Assembly (NCBI RefSeq): GCF_011049865.1
Contig: NZ_DRGY01000057.1
Coordinates: 1 to 64,000 of the forward strand
Direction: 5' to 3'
DNA: 64,000 bases
From: Marinobacter antarcticus
GTDB taxonomy: Bacteria; Pseudomonadota; Gammaproteobacteria; Pseudomonadales; Oleiphilaceae
This document shows, piece by piece, positions 1-12,500 of the stretch. The position numbers and the translations under genes are program-made. The notes beneath the pieces are model-generated. The model saw nothing but the letters and a program-made list of their open reading frames with translations, had not been told where the DNA came from and ran no database searches. How positions within the stretch are numbered: position 1 is the first letter of the stretch; the number at the start of each line of letters is the position of its first letter.

Positions 1-1591
<1,591 letters not shown>

Positions 1592-1606
1592 CGCAAACCA
1601 GGAAGC

Positions 1607-1633
1607 AGGGGCGCCAAATAGGGCGCCCCTTTA
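1607..1633 (+). terminator. Hairpin between lpd and sucC, probable terminator or attenuator
   Basis: A perfect 9-bp stem (AGGGGCGCC at 1607-1615 with GGCGCCCCT at 1622-1630) with a 6-base loop is followed by only a short T run. The GC-rich stem suits an intrinsic terminator, but the weak U-tract suggests partial read-through into sucCD. Confidence 0.6.
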
Positions 1634-1695
1634 CCATAAAAATAGCTGATTTCCGGTTGTGTGGTTATCCTCCATCAAAAAGCGGGACACTAACT

Positions 1696-2862
1696 ATGAA
1701 TTTGCACGAATATCAGGGCAAACAGCTTTTCGCTGAATATGGTTTGCCGGTATCACAAGGCATTGCCTGCGATACCGCAGATCAAGCTGTAGCAGCGGCA
1801 GAAAAGATTGGCGGCAATAGCTGGGTTGTGAAGGCCCAGGTTCACGCGGGCGGCCGCGGTAAGGCCGGCGGTGTAAAGCTGGTCAAGAGCACCGACGACA
1901 TCCGCGCGTTCGCAGAGCAGTGGCTGGGCAAGAAACTGGTCACCTTCCAGACTGACGAGCACGGCCAGCCGGTCAGCAAAATTCTGGTTGAATCCTTGAC
2001 GGACATTGATCAGGAGCTTTATCTGGGTGCGGTGGTAGACCGTGGCACTCGTCGTATCGTTTTCATGGCGTCCACCGAGGGCGGCGTTGAAATTGAGACG
2101 GTTGCGGAAGAAACTCCGGAAAAAATTCTGAAAGCAGAAATCGATCCGCTGGTAGGCGCACAGCCATACCAGGGTCGCGATCTGGCGTTCCAGCTTGGCC
2201 TTGAGGGCAAGCAGATTGGTCAGTTCACCAAGATCTTTATGGGCTTGGCGAAACTGTTTGAAGACTACGACCTTGCGCTGTTGGAAATTAATCCGCTGGT
2301 CATCACTCCGGCTGGCGATCTGCACTGCCTGGACGCCAAAATCGGTGTTGACGGCAACGCGCTTTACCGCCAGAAAAAACTGCAGGAAATGCGTGATCCT
2401 TCACAGGAAGACGCCCGCGAAGCGGAAGCCGCAGCTTGGGAACTGAACTACGTTGCGCTTGAAGGCAACATTGGCTGCATGGTGAACGGTGCTGGTTTGG
2501 CCATGGGTACCATGGATATCATCAAGCTCTCCGGCGGTCGCCCGGCTAACTTTCTGGACGTTGGCGGCGGTGCTACCAAAGAGCGCGTTTCCGAAGCGTT
2601 CAAAATCATTCTGTCTGACGACGCAGTACAAGCTGTACTGGTTAACATTTTCGGCGGCATTGTACGCTGTGACATGATTGCCGAAGGCATCATTGGAGCG
2701 GTGAAAGAAGTTGGCGTTAAAGTGCCCGTGGTTGTTCGTCTCGAGGGCAACAACGCAGAGCTGGGCTCCAAGGTATTGGCTGAAAGTGGCCTGAACATCA
2801 TCGCCGCCAGCAGCCTTGCCGATGCTGCAGACCAAGTCGTTAAAGCCGCAGGGGGTAAATAA
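1696..2862 (+). CDS. sucC: Succinyl-CoA synthetase (ADP-forming) beta subunit
   Basis: With SucD it makes succinate and CoA from succinyl-CoA, coupled to nucleoside triphosphate formation in the TCA cycle. From the ATG at 1696 the protein has 388 residues, the standard SucC length, and begins [19 protein letters not shown], the typical start of the ATP-grasp domain. An in-frame start at 1657 would add 13 residues with no family counterpart, so 1696 is preferred. The C-terminal half contains the glycine-rich FLDVGGGA and [10 protein letters not shown] segments of the CoA-ligase domain. The stop overlaps the sucD start by one base (TAATG), implying translational coupling. Confidence 0.95.
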   Translation: MNLHEYQGKQLFAEYGLPVSQGIACDTADQAVAAAEKIGGNSWVVKAQVHAGGRGKAGGVKLVKSTDDIRAFAEQWLGKKLVTFQTDEHGQPVSKILVESLTDIDQELYLGAVVDRGTRRIVFMASTEGGVEIETVAEETPEKILKAEIDPLVGAQPYQGRDLAFQLGLEGKQIGQFTKIFMGLAKLFEDYDLALLEINPLVITPAGDLHCLDAKIGVDGNALYRQKKLQEMRDPSQEDAREAEAAAWELNYVALEGNIGCMVNGAGLAMGTMDIIKLSGGRPANFLDVGGGATKERVSEAFKIILSDDAVQAVLVNIFGGIVRCDMIAEGIIGAVKEVGVKVPVVVRLEGNNAELGSKVLAESGLNIIAASSLADAADQVVKAAGGK

Positions 2863-3734
2863 TGAGCATCCTGATTAATAAAGACACCAAGGTAATCTGC
2901 CAGGGCTTTACCGGCGCACAGGGTACCTTCCACTCTGAGCAGGCTATCGAGTACGGAACCAAAATGGTCGGTGGCGTAAGCCCGGGCAAAGGCGGTACCG
3001 AGCACTTGGGCCTGCCGGTGTTCAACACCGTACGTGAAGCGGTAGAAAAAACCGGCGCCCAGGCAACCGTGATCTACGTTCCCGCTCCGTTCTGTAAAGA
3101 CGCCATCATTGAAGCTGCAGATGCCGGTCTTGAGCTGATCGTGTGCATCACCGAAGGCATTCCGACCATCGATATGCTGTACGCCAAAGAATACGTTGAT
3201 CGTAAAGGCGTTCGCATGATCGGGCCCAACTGCCCGGGTGTTATCACGCCGGGTGAATGCAAGATCGGCATCATGCCGGGCCATATTCACAAGCCAGGCA
3301 AGGTCGGTATTGTATCCCGTTCAGGCACCCTGACTTACGAAGCGGTCAAGCAGACCACAGACTTCGGCTACGGCCAGTCTACCTGCGTAGGCATCGGTGG
3401 TGACCCGATTCCGGGTTCCAACTTCATTGATATCCTGAGGCTGCTGCAAGACGATCCGCAGACAGAAGCTATCGTGATGATTGGTGAGATTGGCGGTACT
3501 GCAGAAGAAGAAGCGGCAGCGTTCATCAAGGATAACGTTACCAAGCCTGTGGTCTCCTACATTGCCGGTGTTACAGCACCTCCGGGCAAGCGTATGGGCC
3601 ACGCAGGTGCCATCATTTCTGGTGGTAAGGGTACAGCGGATGAGAAGTTCGCGGCTCTGAACGACGCCGGTGTCAAAACTGTGCGCAGTCTCGCCGAAAT
3701 CGGCAAGGCGCTGAAGGAAGTAACTGGCTGGTAA
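2862..3734 (+). CDS. sucD: Succinyl-CoA synthetase alpha subunit
   Basis: A 290-residue subunit that binds CoA and carries the phosphohistidine. The N-terminal CoA-binding fold shows [10 protein letters not shown] and GGVSPGKGG, the middle has [10 protein letters not shown], and the C-terminal [12 protein letters not shown] segment holds the histidine phosphorylated during catalysis. Length and order match the family. It overlaps sucC by one base and is followed by a strong terminator, so lpd-sucCD ends a transcription unit here. Confidence 0.95.
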   Translation: MSILINKDTKVICQGFTGAQGTFHSEQAIEYGTKMVGGVSPGKGGTEHLGLPVFNTVREAVEKTGAQATVIYVPAPFCKDAIIEAADAGLELIVCITEGIPTIDMLYAKEYVDRKGVRMIGPNCPGVITPGECKIGIMPGHIHKPGKVGIVSRSGTLTYEAVKQTTDFGYGQSTCVGIGGDPIPGSNFIDILRLLQDDPQTEAIVMIGEIGGTAEEEAAAFIKDNVTKPVVSYIAGVTAPPGKRMGHAGAIISGGKGTADEKFAALNDAGVKTVRSLAEIGKALKEVTGW

Positions 3735-3750
3735 GCTGGCTTCTTTCACA

Positions 3751-3787
3751 AAACCCCCGTTTCTGTTCTGCAGAGCGGGGGTTTTTT
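3751..3787 (+). terminator. Intrinsic terminator after sucD
   Basis: AAACCCCCG (3751-3759) pairs with CGGGGGTTT (3776-3784), and the T-rich tail continues to 3787. This is a classic rho-independent terminator placed 16 bases after the sucD stop and just before trpS. Confidence 0.9.
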
Positions 3788-3852
3788 ATTTATAATGCCG
3801 AGTCGTCTGATCTATTATGGGCGAATCCCATTTAAAAGAAGGAGTTCGTGCT

Positions 3853-5067
3853 TTGAGTTCTGTAGATTCCCAGCAACGGGTTTTGTCCGGTATGCGTCCG
3901 ACCGGCAAGCTTCATCTTGGTCATTATCACGGTGTGCTGAAAAACTGGGTGAAACTCCAGCACGAATTTGAGTGCTTCTTCTTTATTGCGGATTGGCATG
4001 CGCTAACGACGCAATACGACGACCCCTCTGGCATCGAAAAAAGCGTCTGGGATATGGCGATCGACTGGTTGGCCGCTGGTGTGAATCCCGGGTCGTCTAC
4101 CATGTTTATCCAGTCACAGGTGCCCGAACACGCAGAACTGCACCTGTTGTTGTCCATGATTACGCCTTTGGGCTGGCTGGAGCGTATCCCCACCTACAAG
4201 GATCAGCAGGAAAAGCTTCGGGAAAAAGATCTGGCAACTTACGGTTTCCTGGGCTATCCGTTGCTGCAAACCGCCGACATACTGATGTACCGAGCAGGCA
4301 AGGTACCCGTGGGCGCGGACCAGGTATCCCACGTTGAAGTCACCCGTGAAATAGCCCGTCGTTTCAATCATATCTACGGGCGCGAAATCGGGTTTGAGGA
4401 TCAGGCGGAGTCGGCTATCGTCAAGATGGGTAAGAAAAACGCCAAGCTTTATCGCACTCTCAAAAAGCGTTACCAGGAGGAGGGCGATCTGGAGGCACTG
4501 GACACGGCGCGCGCCTTGCTGATGGAACAACAGAATATTTCCATTGGTGATCGTGAGCGCCTCTATGGATACATCGAGGGTGGCGGTAAGGTGATTCTTC
4601 CCGAACCCCAGCCGCTGTTGACGCCGGAATCGAAGATGCCGGGGCTGGACGGACAAAAAATGTCCAAGTCCTACAACAATTACATTGGCTTGCGGGAAGA
4701 GCCTGACAGCGTGGCGCAGAAAATGCGCACCATGCAGACCGATCCTCAACGGGTACGCCGCACCGATCCGGGCGAACCTGAGAAGTGCCCGGTGTGGGGG
4801 CTTCATAAAGTGTATTCGGATGCGAAAACACAGGAGTGGGTTCAGGTTGGTTGTCGCAGCGCCGGTATTGGCTGCCTTGACTGCAAAAAGCCATTGATCG
4901 ATTCCATTCTGGAAGAGCAACGCCCGTTGCGTGAGCGGGCGGTTGAGTACGAAAACAATCCGGATCTTGTGCATTCGATTCTGCAGGAAGGGCGCGAACA
5001 TGCCCGGGATGCAGCCCGAGATACGCTTGAGGAAGTTCGGGCGGCAATGGGCCTGAGTTATCGTTAA
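3853..5067 (+). CDS. trpS: Tryptophanyl-tRNA synthetase
   Basis: Class I aminoacyl-tRNA synthetase that charges tRNA-Trp. The HIGH-type motif appears as HLGHYHG near residue 21 and the KMSKS loop as KMSKSYNN near residue 269. Start choice: an in-frame ATG exists at 3817, but a strong AAGAAGGAG ribosome site (3836-3844) sits at ideal spacing from a TTG at 3853, after which family-like sequence (VLSGMRPTGKLHLGH) begins. TTG 3853 gives 404 residues. The protein is longer than the roughly 330-residue E. coli enzyme; extra residues lie before KMSKS and around a Cys-containing segment (GIGCLDCKK), as I recall for pseudomonad-type TrpS. Confidence 0.93.
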   Translation: MSSVDSQQRVLSGMRPTGKLHLGHYHGVLKNWVKLQHEFECFFFIADWHALTTQYDDPSGIEKSVWDMAIDWLAAGVNPGSSTMFIQSQVPEHAELHLLLSMITPLGWLERIPTYKDQQEKLREKDLATYGFLGYPLLQTADILMYRAGKVPVGADQVSHVEVTREIARRFNHIYGREIGFEDQAESAIVKMGKKNAKLYRTLKKRYQEEGDLEALDTARALLMEQQNISIGDRERLYGYIEGGGKVILPEPQPLLTPESKMPGLDGQKMSKSYNNYIGLREEPDSVAQKMRTMQTDPQRVRRTDPGEPEKCPVWGLHKVYSDAKTQEWVQVGCRSAGIGCLDCKKPLIDSILEEQRPLRERAVEYENNPDLVHSILQEGREHARDAARDTLEEVRAAMGLSYR

Positions 5068-5092
5068 GCCGGCCAAGCCAGAGCCGGCCCCG

Positions 5093-5860
5093 TTGGCGCG
5101 GGTTTCAGGGAAGACGCTGATTGATATTCCCAGTGATCTTTACATCCCGCCAGATGCCCTTGCGGTGTTTCTGGAAGCCTTCGAAGGTCCGCTCGATCTT
5201 TTGCTCTACCTCATTCGTCGACAGAATATGGATATTCTGGACATAGACGTGAGTGAAATAACCCGGCAATACATGGACTATATCGGAGCGGTGGAGACCA
5301 TACGCTTCGAGTTGGCGGCAGAGTATTTGGTGATGGCCGCTACGCTGGCAGAAATCAAATCCCGCATGCTGTTGCCGAGACACGAAAGTGACGAAGAAGA
5401 GGAGTCAGACCCAAGGGCCGAACTGATTCGCCGACTGCAACAATACGAACGCTTCAAGCAGGCTGCAGAAGATATCGATGCATTGCCGCGTCTGGAGCGC
5501 GACGCGTTTATAGTATCGGCATCCCTGCCACAACTGCCATCGGCACAGCGGCACCCGGACGTCGACATTCGGGACATGCTTTTTGCACTTCAGGGAGTTC
5601 TTAAACGAGCAGACCTTTTCATTAGCCACCACGTGGAAAAGGAAAAGCTCTCCACCCGGGAGCGCATGTCGGCGATTCTGTCTGCGTTGCGTGACGATCA
5701 ATTTGTTACGTTTCAGAGCCTTTTCACTATAGAAGAAGGGCGACTTGGCGTGGTGGTCACGTTTCTGGCAACGCTGGAGTTGGTAAAAGAGCAACTCATT
5801 GAATTGGTGCAGGCAGACCTGCTGGGCTCCATCCACGTGCGTGCCCGGGCTTCCCGCTAG
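5093..5860 (+). CDS. scpA: Segregation and condensation protein A
   Basis: Kleisin subunit that bridges the heads of the SMC dimer, helping chromosome compaction and segregation together with ScpB. The 255-residue protein has the N-terminal kleisin signature FEGPLDLLLYLIRRQNMDI (about residues 29-47) and an acidic linker (ESDEEEESD, about 103) before the C-terminal winged helix. The start is TTG at 5093 without an obvious strong ribosome site, 25 bases after trpS. It precedes scpB, and smc lies 4 kb downstream, so all three parts of the complex are in this window. Confidence 0.92.
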   Translation: MARVSGKTLIDIPSDLYIPPDALAVFLEAFEGPLDLLLYLIRRQNMDILDIDVSEITRQYMDYIGAVETIRFELAAEYLVMAATLAEIKSRMLLPRHESDEEEESDPRAELIRRLQQYERFKQAAEDIDALPRLERDAFIVSASLPQLPSAQRHPDVDIRDMLFALQGVLKRADLFISHHVEKEKLSTRERMSAILSALRDDQFVTFQSLFTIEEGRLGVVVTFLATLELVKEQLIELVQADLLGSIHVRARASR

Positions 5861-5911
5861 ATCATTTTGCACCGGACAAGGGTGGGCAAGGGCGAGTAAG
5901 GAATAACCATC

Positions 5912-6553
5912 ATGAACGAAGAACAGCTTTCCAAAATTCAGGCGATTGCCGAAGCTGCTCTGCTTGCGGCCGGCAGGCCACTGTCACTGGATCAGTTAAG
6001 AGATCTGTTTGTGGAGGGTGAGCGTCCGGCCCGGCAGGTTATGGAGCACGTCATGATGCTTCTTGGTGGCGCCTGCGAGGGCCGGGGTTTTGAGCTGCGT
6101 AAGGTGGCCAGCGGTTACAGGCTTCAGATTCGTGAGGAGTTCGCTCCCTGGGTCAGCCGGCTGTTTGAAGAAAAACCTCAACGTTACTCCCGGGCGCTGT
6201 TGGAGACCCTCGCCCTGATTGCCTATCGCCAACCTATCACCCGCGGCGAGATTGAAGATGTCCGGGGTGTTGCGGTAAGCAGCAATATCATTCGTACGCT
6301 ACTTGAGCGAGAGTGGGTTCGCGTTGTTGGTCATCGTGATGTTCCCGGTCGACCGGCCATGTATGCGACAACGCGACAGTTTTTGGACTATTTCAATCTG
6401 TCCGGCCTTGATCAGATGCCACCCTTATCCGAGATTCGGGATCTTGATGAAATAGGCAGAGAGATTGAAAAGAATATTCAGGCCGAGATTGAATTCGATT
6501 CAGCGCCGGCAAAGCCCGTCGAGGATAATCCTCCGGGCGATACAATTCACTGA
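5912..6553 (+). CDS. scpB: Segregation and condensation protein B
   Basis: Partner of ScpA that binds the kleisin linker in the SMC-ScpAB complex. The 213-residue protein has two winged-helix domains; the segments ALLETLALIAYRQPITRGEIE and SNIIRTLLEREWVRVVGHRDVPGRP are strongly typical. The C-terminal 40 residues are acidic and low-complexity. The ATG at 5912 is preceded by TAAGGA. The gene lies 51 bases after scpA and is followed closely by rluB, the usual scpA-scpB-rluB order in gammaproteobacteria. Confidence 0.94.
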   Translation: MNEEQLSKIQAIAEAALLAAGRPLSLDQLRDLFVEGERPARQVMEHVMMLLGGACEGRGFELRKVASGYRLQIREEFAPWVSRLFEEKPQRYSRALLETLALIAYRQPITRGEIEDVRGVAVSSNIIRTLLEREWVRVVGHRDVPGRPAMYATTRQFLDYFNLSGLDQMPPLSEIRDLDEIGREIEKNIQAEIEFDSAPAKPVEDNPPGDTIH

Positions 6554-6592
6554 TACCATTCGGGTATCAGTCAGCGATTAAGGATTATTTTC

Positions 6593-7624
6593 ATGGCGTC
6601 AGAACGCCCCGGAAAAAAGGCAAAACCAGCCGCAGATACGATTTCCAATGACGGCCCGGAGCGAATCCAGAAGCTTCTTGCCCGTGCCGGCATCGGTTCG
6701 CGCAGGGAAATCGAAGGCTGGATGGAAACCGGGCGCCTTACGGTCAACGGTGAAGCCGCAACACCCGGCCAGAAAGCCACGGTGAGCGATCGTTTCGAAT
6801 TGGATGAAAAACGGCTGGAGGTCGCAGCCGCCGCTGAAACGGTGCGTAGAGTACTCATTTATAACAAGCCCGAAGGCGAGGTGACAACCCGGAAAGACCC
6901 CGAGGGCAGGCCCACGGTATTTGACCGCTTACCCAGGCTCAAGGATAACCGCTGGATATCCATAGGCCGACTGGATATCAATACCACCGGGCTTGTGTTG
7001 TTTACCACTGACGGTGAACTTGCTAACCGCTTGATGCACCCCTCAAGCCAGATTGATCGCGAGTACGCGGTCAGGGTTTTTGGCGAAGTGGATGACGCCA
7101 TGATCCAACGGTTGATAACGGGCGTTTTGCTTGAAGACGGCATGGCTAAATTCAGCGATTTGAGCCCGGCGGGTGGCAGCGGAATTAACCGCTGGTTTCA
7201 CGTTACGCTCCTGGAAGGCAGGAACCGTGAAGTTCGGCGCTTGTGGGAGTCTCAGGGCGTGCGTGTCAGTCGGTTGAAGCGTGTACGCTATGGGCCGATA
7301 TTCTTACCAAGCCGGCTCACCGTGGGCAAGTGGGAAGAATTGGAGCAAAAAGCGGTGGATGCTCTGAGCGAAACGGTTGGTCTTGCCGCGATTGATATTC
7401 CGCAGAAAACCCCTGATGAGCAAGCGAAACACGACCGGCAGAGAAGAAAGAGCCCGGGCAGTGGCGTAAGAAAACCCGGAACCCGGCGCTGGGATGTCAG
7501 CGATACCAAGCCGAGTCGCAATGGTGGGCCTGATAAGCCCCGGAGTGGAACGGGCAAGCCAAAAACAGGGTCTGGAAGACCTCGTAGAGCCCATTCTGCA
7601 AGTACCGGCAAGTCGGGTCGATAA
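6593..7624 (+). CDS. rluB: 23S rRNA pseudouridine synthase RluB
   Basis: Makes a pseudouridine in 23S rRNA (position 2605 in E. coli numbering; site inferred from the family). An N-terminal S4 RNA-binding domain (ERIQKLLARAGIGSRREIE, about residues 23-41) is followed by the RsuA-type catalytic domain with GRLDINTTGLVLFTTDGEL, whose Asp is the nucleophile. The last 80 residues are a basic Lys/Arg/Gly/Pro-rich tail, probably disordered and RNA-binding. TAAGGATT lies just before the ATG. It closes the scpAB-rluB group. Confidence 0.92.
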   Translation: MASERPGKKAKPAADTISNDGPERIQKLLARAGIGSRREIEGWMETGRLTVNGEAATPGQKATVSDRFELDEKRLEVAAAAETVRRVLIYNKPEGEVTTRKDPEGRPTVFDRLPRLKDNRWISIGRLDINTTGLVLFTTDGELANRLMHPSSQIDREYAVRVFGEVDDAMIQRLITGVLLEDGMAKFSDLSPAGGSGINRWFHVTLLEGRNREVRRLWESQGVRVSRLKRVRYGPIFLPSRLTVGKWEELEQKAVDALSETVGLAAIDIPQKTPDEQAKHDRQRRKSPGSGVRKPGTRRWDVSDTKPSRNGGPDKPRSGTGKPKTGSGRPRRAHSASTGKSGR

Positions 7625-7652
7625 GGGCAATAGTGATTCTGAGCCGGGCGGC

Positions 7653-8579
7653 TCAGCCGATGGTGGCGAACACCCTTGTGCAGTTACGGCCTTGACCCTT
7701 GGCTCTGTAAAGCGCCTCGTCGGCGCGGGCTATCCATTGGTCCGCGCCTTCTTCCGCCATATGGCGAGCCACACCGCAACTGATCGTTACCGATAGATCT
7801 TTGCCCCCGCAGTCCACTCGAAGCGTTGAGATGGCGTCGCGAACGCGATCGGCGACTTCCCGTGCTTCCTGTTCACCCGTATGAGGCAGCAAAATAGCGA
7901 ATTCTTCGCCTCCAAACCGGTAAACGGTATCGGAATTCCTGATGGCTGCTTCCAGCGCTCCGGCGGTCAGTCGCAGCAGATGATCGCCTACCACATGTCC
8001 GTGCTGATCATTCACCGCTTTAAAATGGTCCAGATCGCACAGAATCAACGAGTACTCTTCGGCATGACGCTCGGCAAGCAAACTTGCGCGCTGAAGATGT
8101 TCGTCCAGGGCGCGTTTATTTGGAATGGACGTTAGCGCATCGGTCAGCGCAGCCTGTTCAATCGTAATAAACCGACAGGCATTTCGCAGCGAGCAAATAG
8201 CCGCACTGATGAGCATTTCAACGCCTTTCAGCTCGTCCTCCGAAAATTTCTGGCGCCGGTTCAACGACAGCGTTCCGTAGTTCACACCTTCAAGATTGAG
8301 CCTGTATTCGCAGCGATGACGCCCACCAATCCCCGTTGCATACACAAACTCACGGTGAGCAATCTGATGGCGATAGGTGAAGGTATCAAAAGGTATAACG
8401 CCGCCCAGTTCTTCTGCCAGAATACCCACCTGAATTTCCAGAGACAGGGTCGTTGACAGGCGCTTTGTCAGCCTGCTGAAGACGTCTGGTGTGTTCGACC
8501 AGCCCTGATAGGCTTGTCGCAAGACGGCCAAATCTTTTGGCTGAGAGGTGGCGCTCTGTATTGACGATATATTTTTCAC
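7653..8579 (-). CDS. GAF-like/GGDEF diguanylate cyclase
   Basis: The C-terminal half (about residues 145-305) is a GGDEF domain with an intact active site GGEEF at 223-227 and an inhibitory-site motif RNSD five residues before it. It should therefore make cyclic di-GMP and be product-inhibited. The N-terminal 140 residues look like a small-ligand sensor fold of the GAF kind (GTLSLNRRQKFSEDEL at about 102-117) with no membrane segment, so the protein is probably cytoplasmic. It converges with rluB and its target process cannot be told from the neighbours. Confidence 0.88.
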   Translation of the reverse strand: MKNISSIQSATSQPKDLAVLRQAYQGWSNTPDVFSRLTKRLSTTLSLEIQVGILAEELGGVIPFDTFTYRHQIAHREFVYATGIGGRHRCEYRLNLEGVNYGTLSLNRRQKFSEDELKGVEMLISAAICSLRNACRFITIEQAALTDALTSIPNKRALDEHLQRASLLAERHAEEYSLILCDLDHFKAVNDQHGHVVGDHLLRLTAGALEAAIRNSDTVYRFGGEEFAILLPHTGEQEAREVADRVRDAISTLRVDCGGKDLSVTISCGVARHMAEEGADQWIARADEALYRAKGQGRNCTRVFATIG

Positions 8580-8869
8580 GGAGGTTCGATCTCTGACAGA
8601 ATTGATCTGATTCTGGGAGTGCGGATGCAGTATCTATGCCCGAACATAAAATAAAAATATAAAACAGAAACATAAGAGCTACCTTTAACGTGCCTTAGTT
8701 CGTCTGAGTGCAAGCTTGGTTGGTGCTGTCAAAAAAACGGCAAACCTCGTCCGGCCGATGCATCCGTAGGCGTAACATGCGATTCAAGCGGGGGATGGGG
8801 ATCAAGAATCCCTGTGGTAAACTCTCGTGCTTATATCCGCGCTGTTTTCAGAAGTGAGCAACATTTCCT
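8580..8869. other. Intergenic region between divergent genes
   Basis: About 290 bases between the divergently transcribed GGDEF gene and the GntR regulator. It is AT-rich near 8640-8680 and must hold promoters for both genes. I see no RNA gene, repeat or clear operator palindrome. Confidence 0.5.
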
Positions 8870-9553
8870 ATGACGTTTCAGGCCGCAGAAAGTCTTTCCG
8901 AACAGATCGCCCAGCATTTGGGGCAACGGATTGTTACGCGGGATCTGGCGCCTGGGAGCCGCATTCAGGAACTCAAGGTGTCCGGCGATCTCAACGTCAG
9001 TCGCGGTTCGGTCCGGGAAGCCTTGCTGATTCTTGAGCGCAGACACCTTGTTGAGATTTTTCCGCGCAAGGGCGCTGTGGTCTCCAGCCTGACGGTGGCC
9101 AGCGTTAACAGCCTCTATGATATTTATATTGATCTGCTGTGCATGCTTGGGCGCAAAGTCATCGAACGTCGAACGAATGATGAGCTGAGCGGCGTTGTAG
9201 GGCATGTCAGGGAAGTGGAAGCGGTGATCCAGGCTGTGACTTCACCTGGCCCCGATGCCGCGGAGAAAGTAATGGATGCCGGTTTTGGCGTGATGCGATA
9301 CGCGTATCGTCTGGTGGATAACCCGTTTCTTGAACAAACGCTGGAGAATTTTCGGCCGGCGATCAGCCGCACCTATTTTGTCGCCCTTGATAATTTTCGG
9401 GAAGGTATCGGGCAAACAGCGGTCTTCTTCAGCCGCCTCGGAGAAGCTGCAAGGAGTGGCGATGCCGATCGCTTGCAGTCTGCAATAAAGGCCTTTGGTG
9501 AACACCAGCGTCAACAGGTATTGAATACTCTCAGGGCGGAGGAGCGCCAGTGA
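8870..9553 (+). CDS. GntR-family transcriptional regulator (FCD type)
   Basis: A 227-residue regulator. The N-terminal winged helix reads IVTRDLAPGSRIQELKVSGDLNVSRGSVREALLILE, close to the GntR consensus (G..L.E..La..lgVSRtPVReAL). The C-terminal helical region resembles the FadR/FCD ligand-binding domain, although I do not clearly see its metal-binding histidines. Its stop is followed one base later by the smc start, so it is co-transcribed with smc. The ligand is unknown. Confidence 0.85.
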   Translation: MTFQAAESLSEQIAQHLGQRIVTRDLAPGSRIQELKVSGDLNVSRGSVREALLILERRHLVEIFPRKGAVVSSLTVASVNSLYDIYIDLLCMLGRKVIERRTNDELSGVVGHVREVEAVIQAVTSPGPDAAEKVMDAGFGVMRYAYRLVDNPFLEQTLENFRPAISRTYFVALDNFREGIGQTAVFFSRLGEAARSGDADRLQSAIKAFGEHQRQQVLNTLRAEERQ

Positions 9554-9554
9554 C

Positions 9555-12500
9555 ATGCGCCTGAAATCCATCAAACTCGCCGGGTTCAAGTCGTTTGTCG
9601 ATCCTACCACGGTGCCGTTTCCCACGAATTTGACGGCGGTAGTGGGGCCAAACGGCTGCGGCAAGTCCAACATCATCGATGCGGTTCGTTGGGTAATGGG
9701 CGAAAGCTCCGCCAAATACCTGCGGGGTGAGTCCATGACCGATGTTATTTTCAACGGCTCCAGTGCCCGAAAACCGGTAGGTCAGGCGACTATCGAACTG
9801 GTGTTTGATAATAGCGATGGCTCGGCCCCCGGTGAATTTGTCCGCTTCAACGAGATTTCTGTGCGGCGCCGGGTTTCCCGCGAAGGCCAGTCAGAGTATT
9901 TCCTTAACGGTTCAAAATGCCGGCGGCGGGACATCACCGATTTGTTCCTTGGTACAGGCCTCGGGCCCCGAAGTTACGCCATCATCGAACAGGGCATGAT
10001 CTCAAAGCTGATTGAGGCCAAGCCGGAGGAGCTGCGAACCTACATTGAGGAAGCAGCCGGCATATCGAAATACAAGGAACGGCGCCGGGAAACTGAAAAC
10101 CGGATGCGCCGCACCCAGGAGAACCTTGAGCGCCTCACCGATCTGCGCGAAGAGCTTGGGCGCCAGTTGCAACACCTCGAACGACAGGCTGCGGCAGCCG
10201 AAAAATACAAATCCTACAAACACGATGAACGCCAGAAAAAGGCCGAGCTGACGGTGTTGCGGTGGCAGTCACTGGATGACGACCTGCAAAGTTGGCGGGG
10301 CAAAATCCGCGACACCGAATTGGCGCTCGAAAAACAACTGACCGATCGCATTCACTTTGACACGACACTCGAATCGCTGCGGGATGGCCATCGCGAACGT
10401 ACCGACCACTTTAACCGGGCCCAGGCACGGTATTACGAAGCCGGTGCGGACATAGCCCGCATTGAGCAAAGCCTTGAGCATCAGCGCGAGCGCAGCCGAC
10501 AGACTGCGGCAGAGCTGGACCAGGCCATGGCCAACCAGCGTGAACTTGCCCGGGAACTCGGCCAGGACGAAGACAGACTGGCAAACGTTCGCGAAGAACT
10601 CGACATGATCGAGCCGGAACAGGAATCTCTGGCTATACGTTCGGAAGAATCCGGTGAGACCCTTCAGCGCTCAGAAGACGCCATGAGCGAGTGGCAGCAG
10701 TGCTGGGAAGCATTCAGCGCACGCTCTGCGGATGCCCGCCGCGAGGCCGAGCTTGCACAGTCCCGCATTCGTTCACTTGAAGAGGCAATAGACCAGTTGC
10801 TCGCGCGCCAACGCAAACTGGATGGGGAGCAGGCGCAGCTGGACGGACAGATTGATCGCACAGAGCTTGAGGCCTTTCAGGAACAGCACGAAGCGCTGGA
10901 GCTGCAATGTGATGAATCTGCCGAGCATATTGAAACAGCGCAGGATGAGCTTCGGAATGTACGCCAGAACCAGCGTGATACCGAACACAACCTGACGAGG
11001 GCCCAACAACAGGTTCAGAGCCTGCAAGCCGCACTGGAATCTCAGCAGGCGTTGCTTGACGAACAAATGGGGGGGCAGAACGACACGTTGCAGGCGTGGT
11101 TGACGAAACATGGCCTGGACGATTTGCCCCGGGTTGCCGCCAAACTTCGCATAGACAATGGTTGGGAATTTGCCCTGGAACAGGTTCTTGGGCGGTTCAG
11201 TCAAGGTCTGGTGTTGCCAGATGTCAGCTCGCTGTCTCAGGCATTTGAAAGCGCACCGAAAGGTCTGGCCGTTATCCAGCAGGGCGCCGAGGGTGGTGCC
11301 TCAGTTCTACCTCCGGGGTTGGCGGCTAACGTCAATGGAATATCGTCTGTACAGACCATGCTGGCGGGCATTGAGACGGCGGAAACCCTCGATGAAGCCT
11401 TGTTAAAGCGAGTCGGACTCGCAGAGGGTCAGAGTGTGATCACCCGACAGGGCGCCTGGATTGCCCGGGACTGGGTACTGATGCCGAACTCTGATGCCGG
11501 GCAGATCGGCGTTATCGAGCGACAGAAAAAGGTGGACGAGTTAACGCGGCAACTGGCACAAGCGGAGCCGTCTCTGGAAGAGATAAAAACTCGTTATGAA
11601 GCCTTGCAGGAACGAACCGAAAAAGCAGAAGCCGCAAGGAACGATGCCCAGACCCGGTTGAGCGAAAGAGATCGCGAGCTCGGCCTGGTGACTTCCCGAA
11701 TCAGCGGGCTTCGCGCTCGGGCCGAACAGATTGATGCGCGCCTGGAGCGCATTCACGAGGATGTATCGGAGGTTGCGCTGAACCTGGAAGAGCAGCAGGA
11801 AAATCTCGGCGTCGCCCGCGAAGAATGGCAGCAGGCGCTGATGTTGACAGAAGAGGGCGATGATGAAAAAGAACGCCTGCTTGAACAGCGAGATCTGCTC
11901 AGAGAAAAGCTCGATGGTCTGCGGCTGGAGGCGCGCCACGATAAGGATCACGCGCACCAATTGCAGCTACAGTTGCAATCACTCAGCAGTCAGCGCGACG
12001 GTCTGAGCCAGACCATAGATCGCATGCAATTGCACAAAGCACGGTTGGAGGAGCGACTGGAACTGCTCCGGGAGTCCCGGGAAAGCGCAGAGGAGCCCAT
12101 GGAAGAGTTGCAGATGCAACTTGAGGGGTTGCTGGATCGAAGGCTGGCAGAGGAAGACAAGCTGGGCCGGGCCCGTGATGCGTTGGAAGAGATTGATCGT
12201 GAAGTACGGGAAAAAGAGCAGGGCAGAAGCGGCACAGATCATCAGATTCAAGAGGTGCGTTCAACGCTGGAAAAACTGAAAATGGAATCCCAGGCCCTTG
12301 AAATCCGCTCTGGCAATTATATCGAGCAGCTTGCGGAGCTGGATGTGAAGCTGCACGACATACTTTCGCAACTGCCAGAAAGCGCAAATCAGGACGAATG
12401 GGCAGCGGAACTCGAACGAATCGGAAGCCGTATTCAACGCCTTGGCGCTATTAATCTGGCGGCGATTGATGAGTACCAAGTGCAAAGCGAGCGCAAAACC

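Noticed and set aside
2448..3290. Minus-strand ORF of 280 codons across sucC and sucD
   Set aside because: Covers two overlapping essential genes in antisense with no protein-like domain.
4114..5076. Long minus-strand ORF (320 codons) inside trpS
   Set aside because: It lies wholly antisense to a conserved synthetase, has no recognisable domain and reflects codon bias of the real gene.
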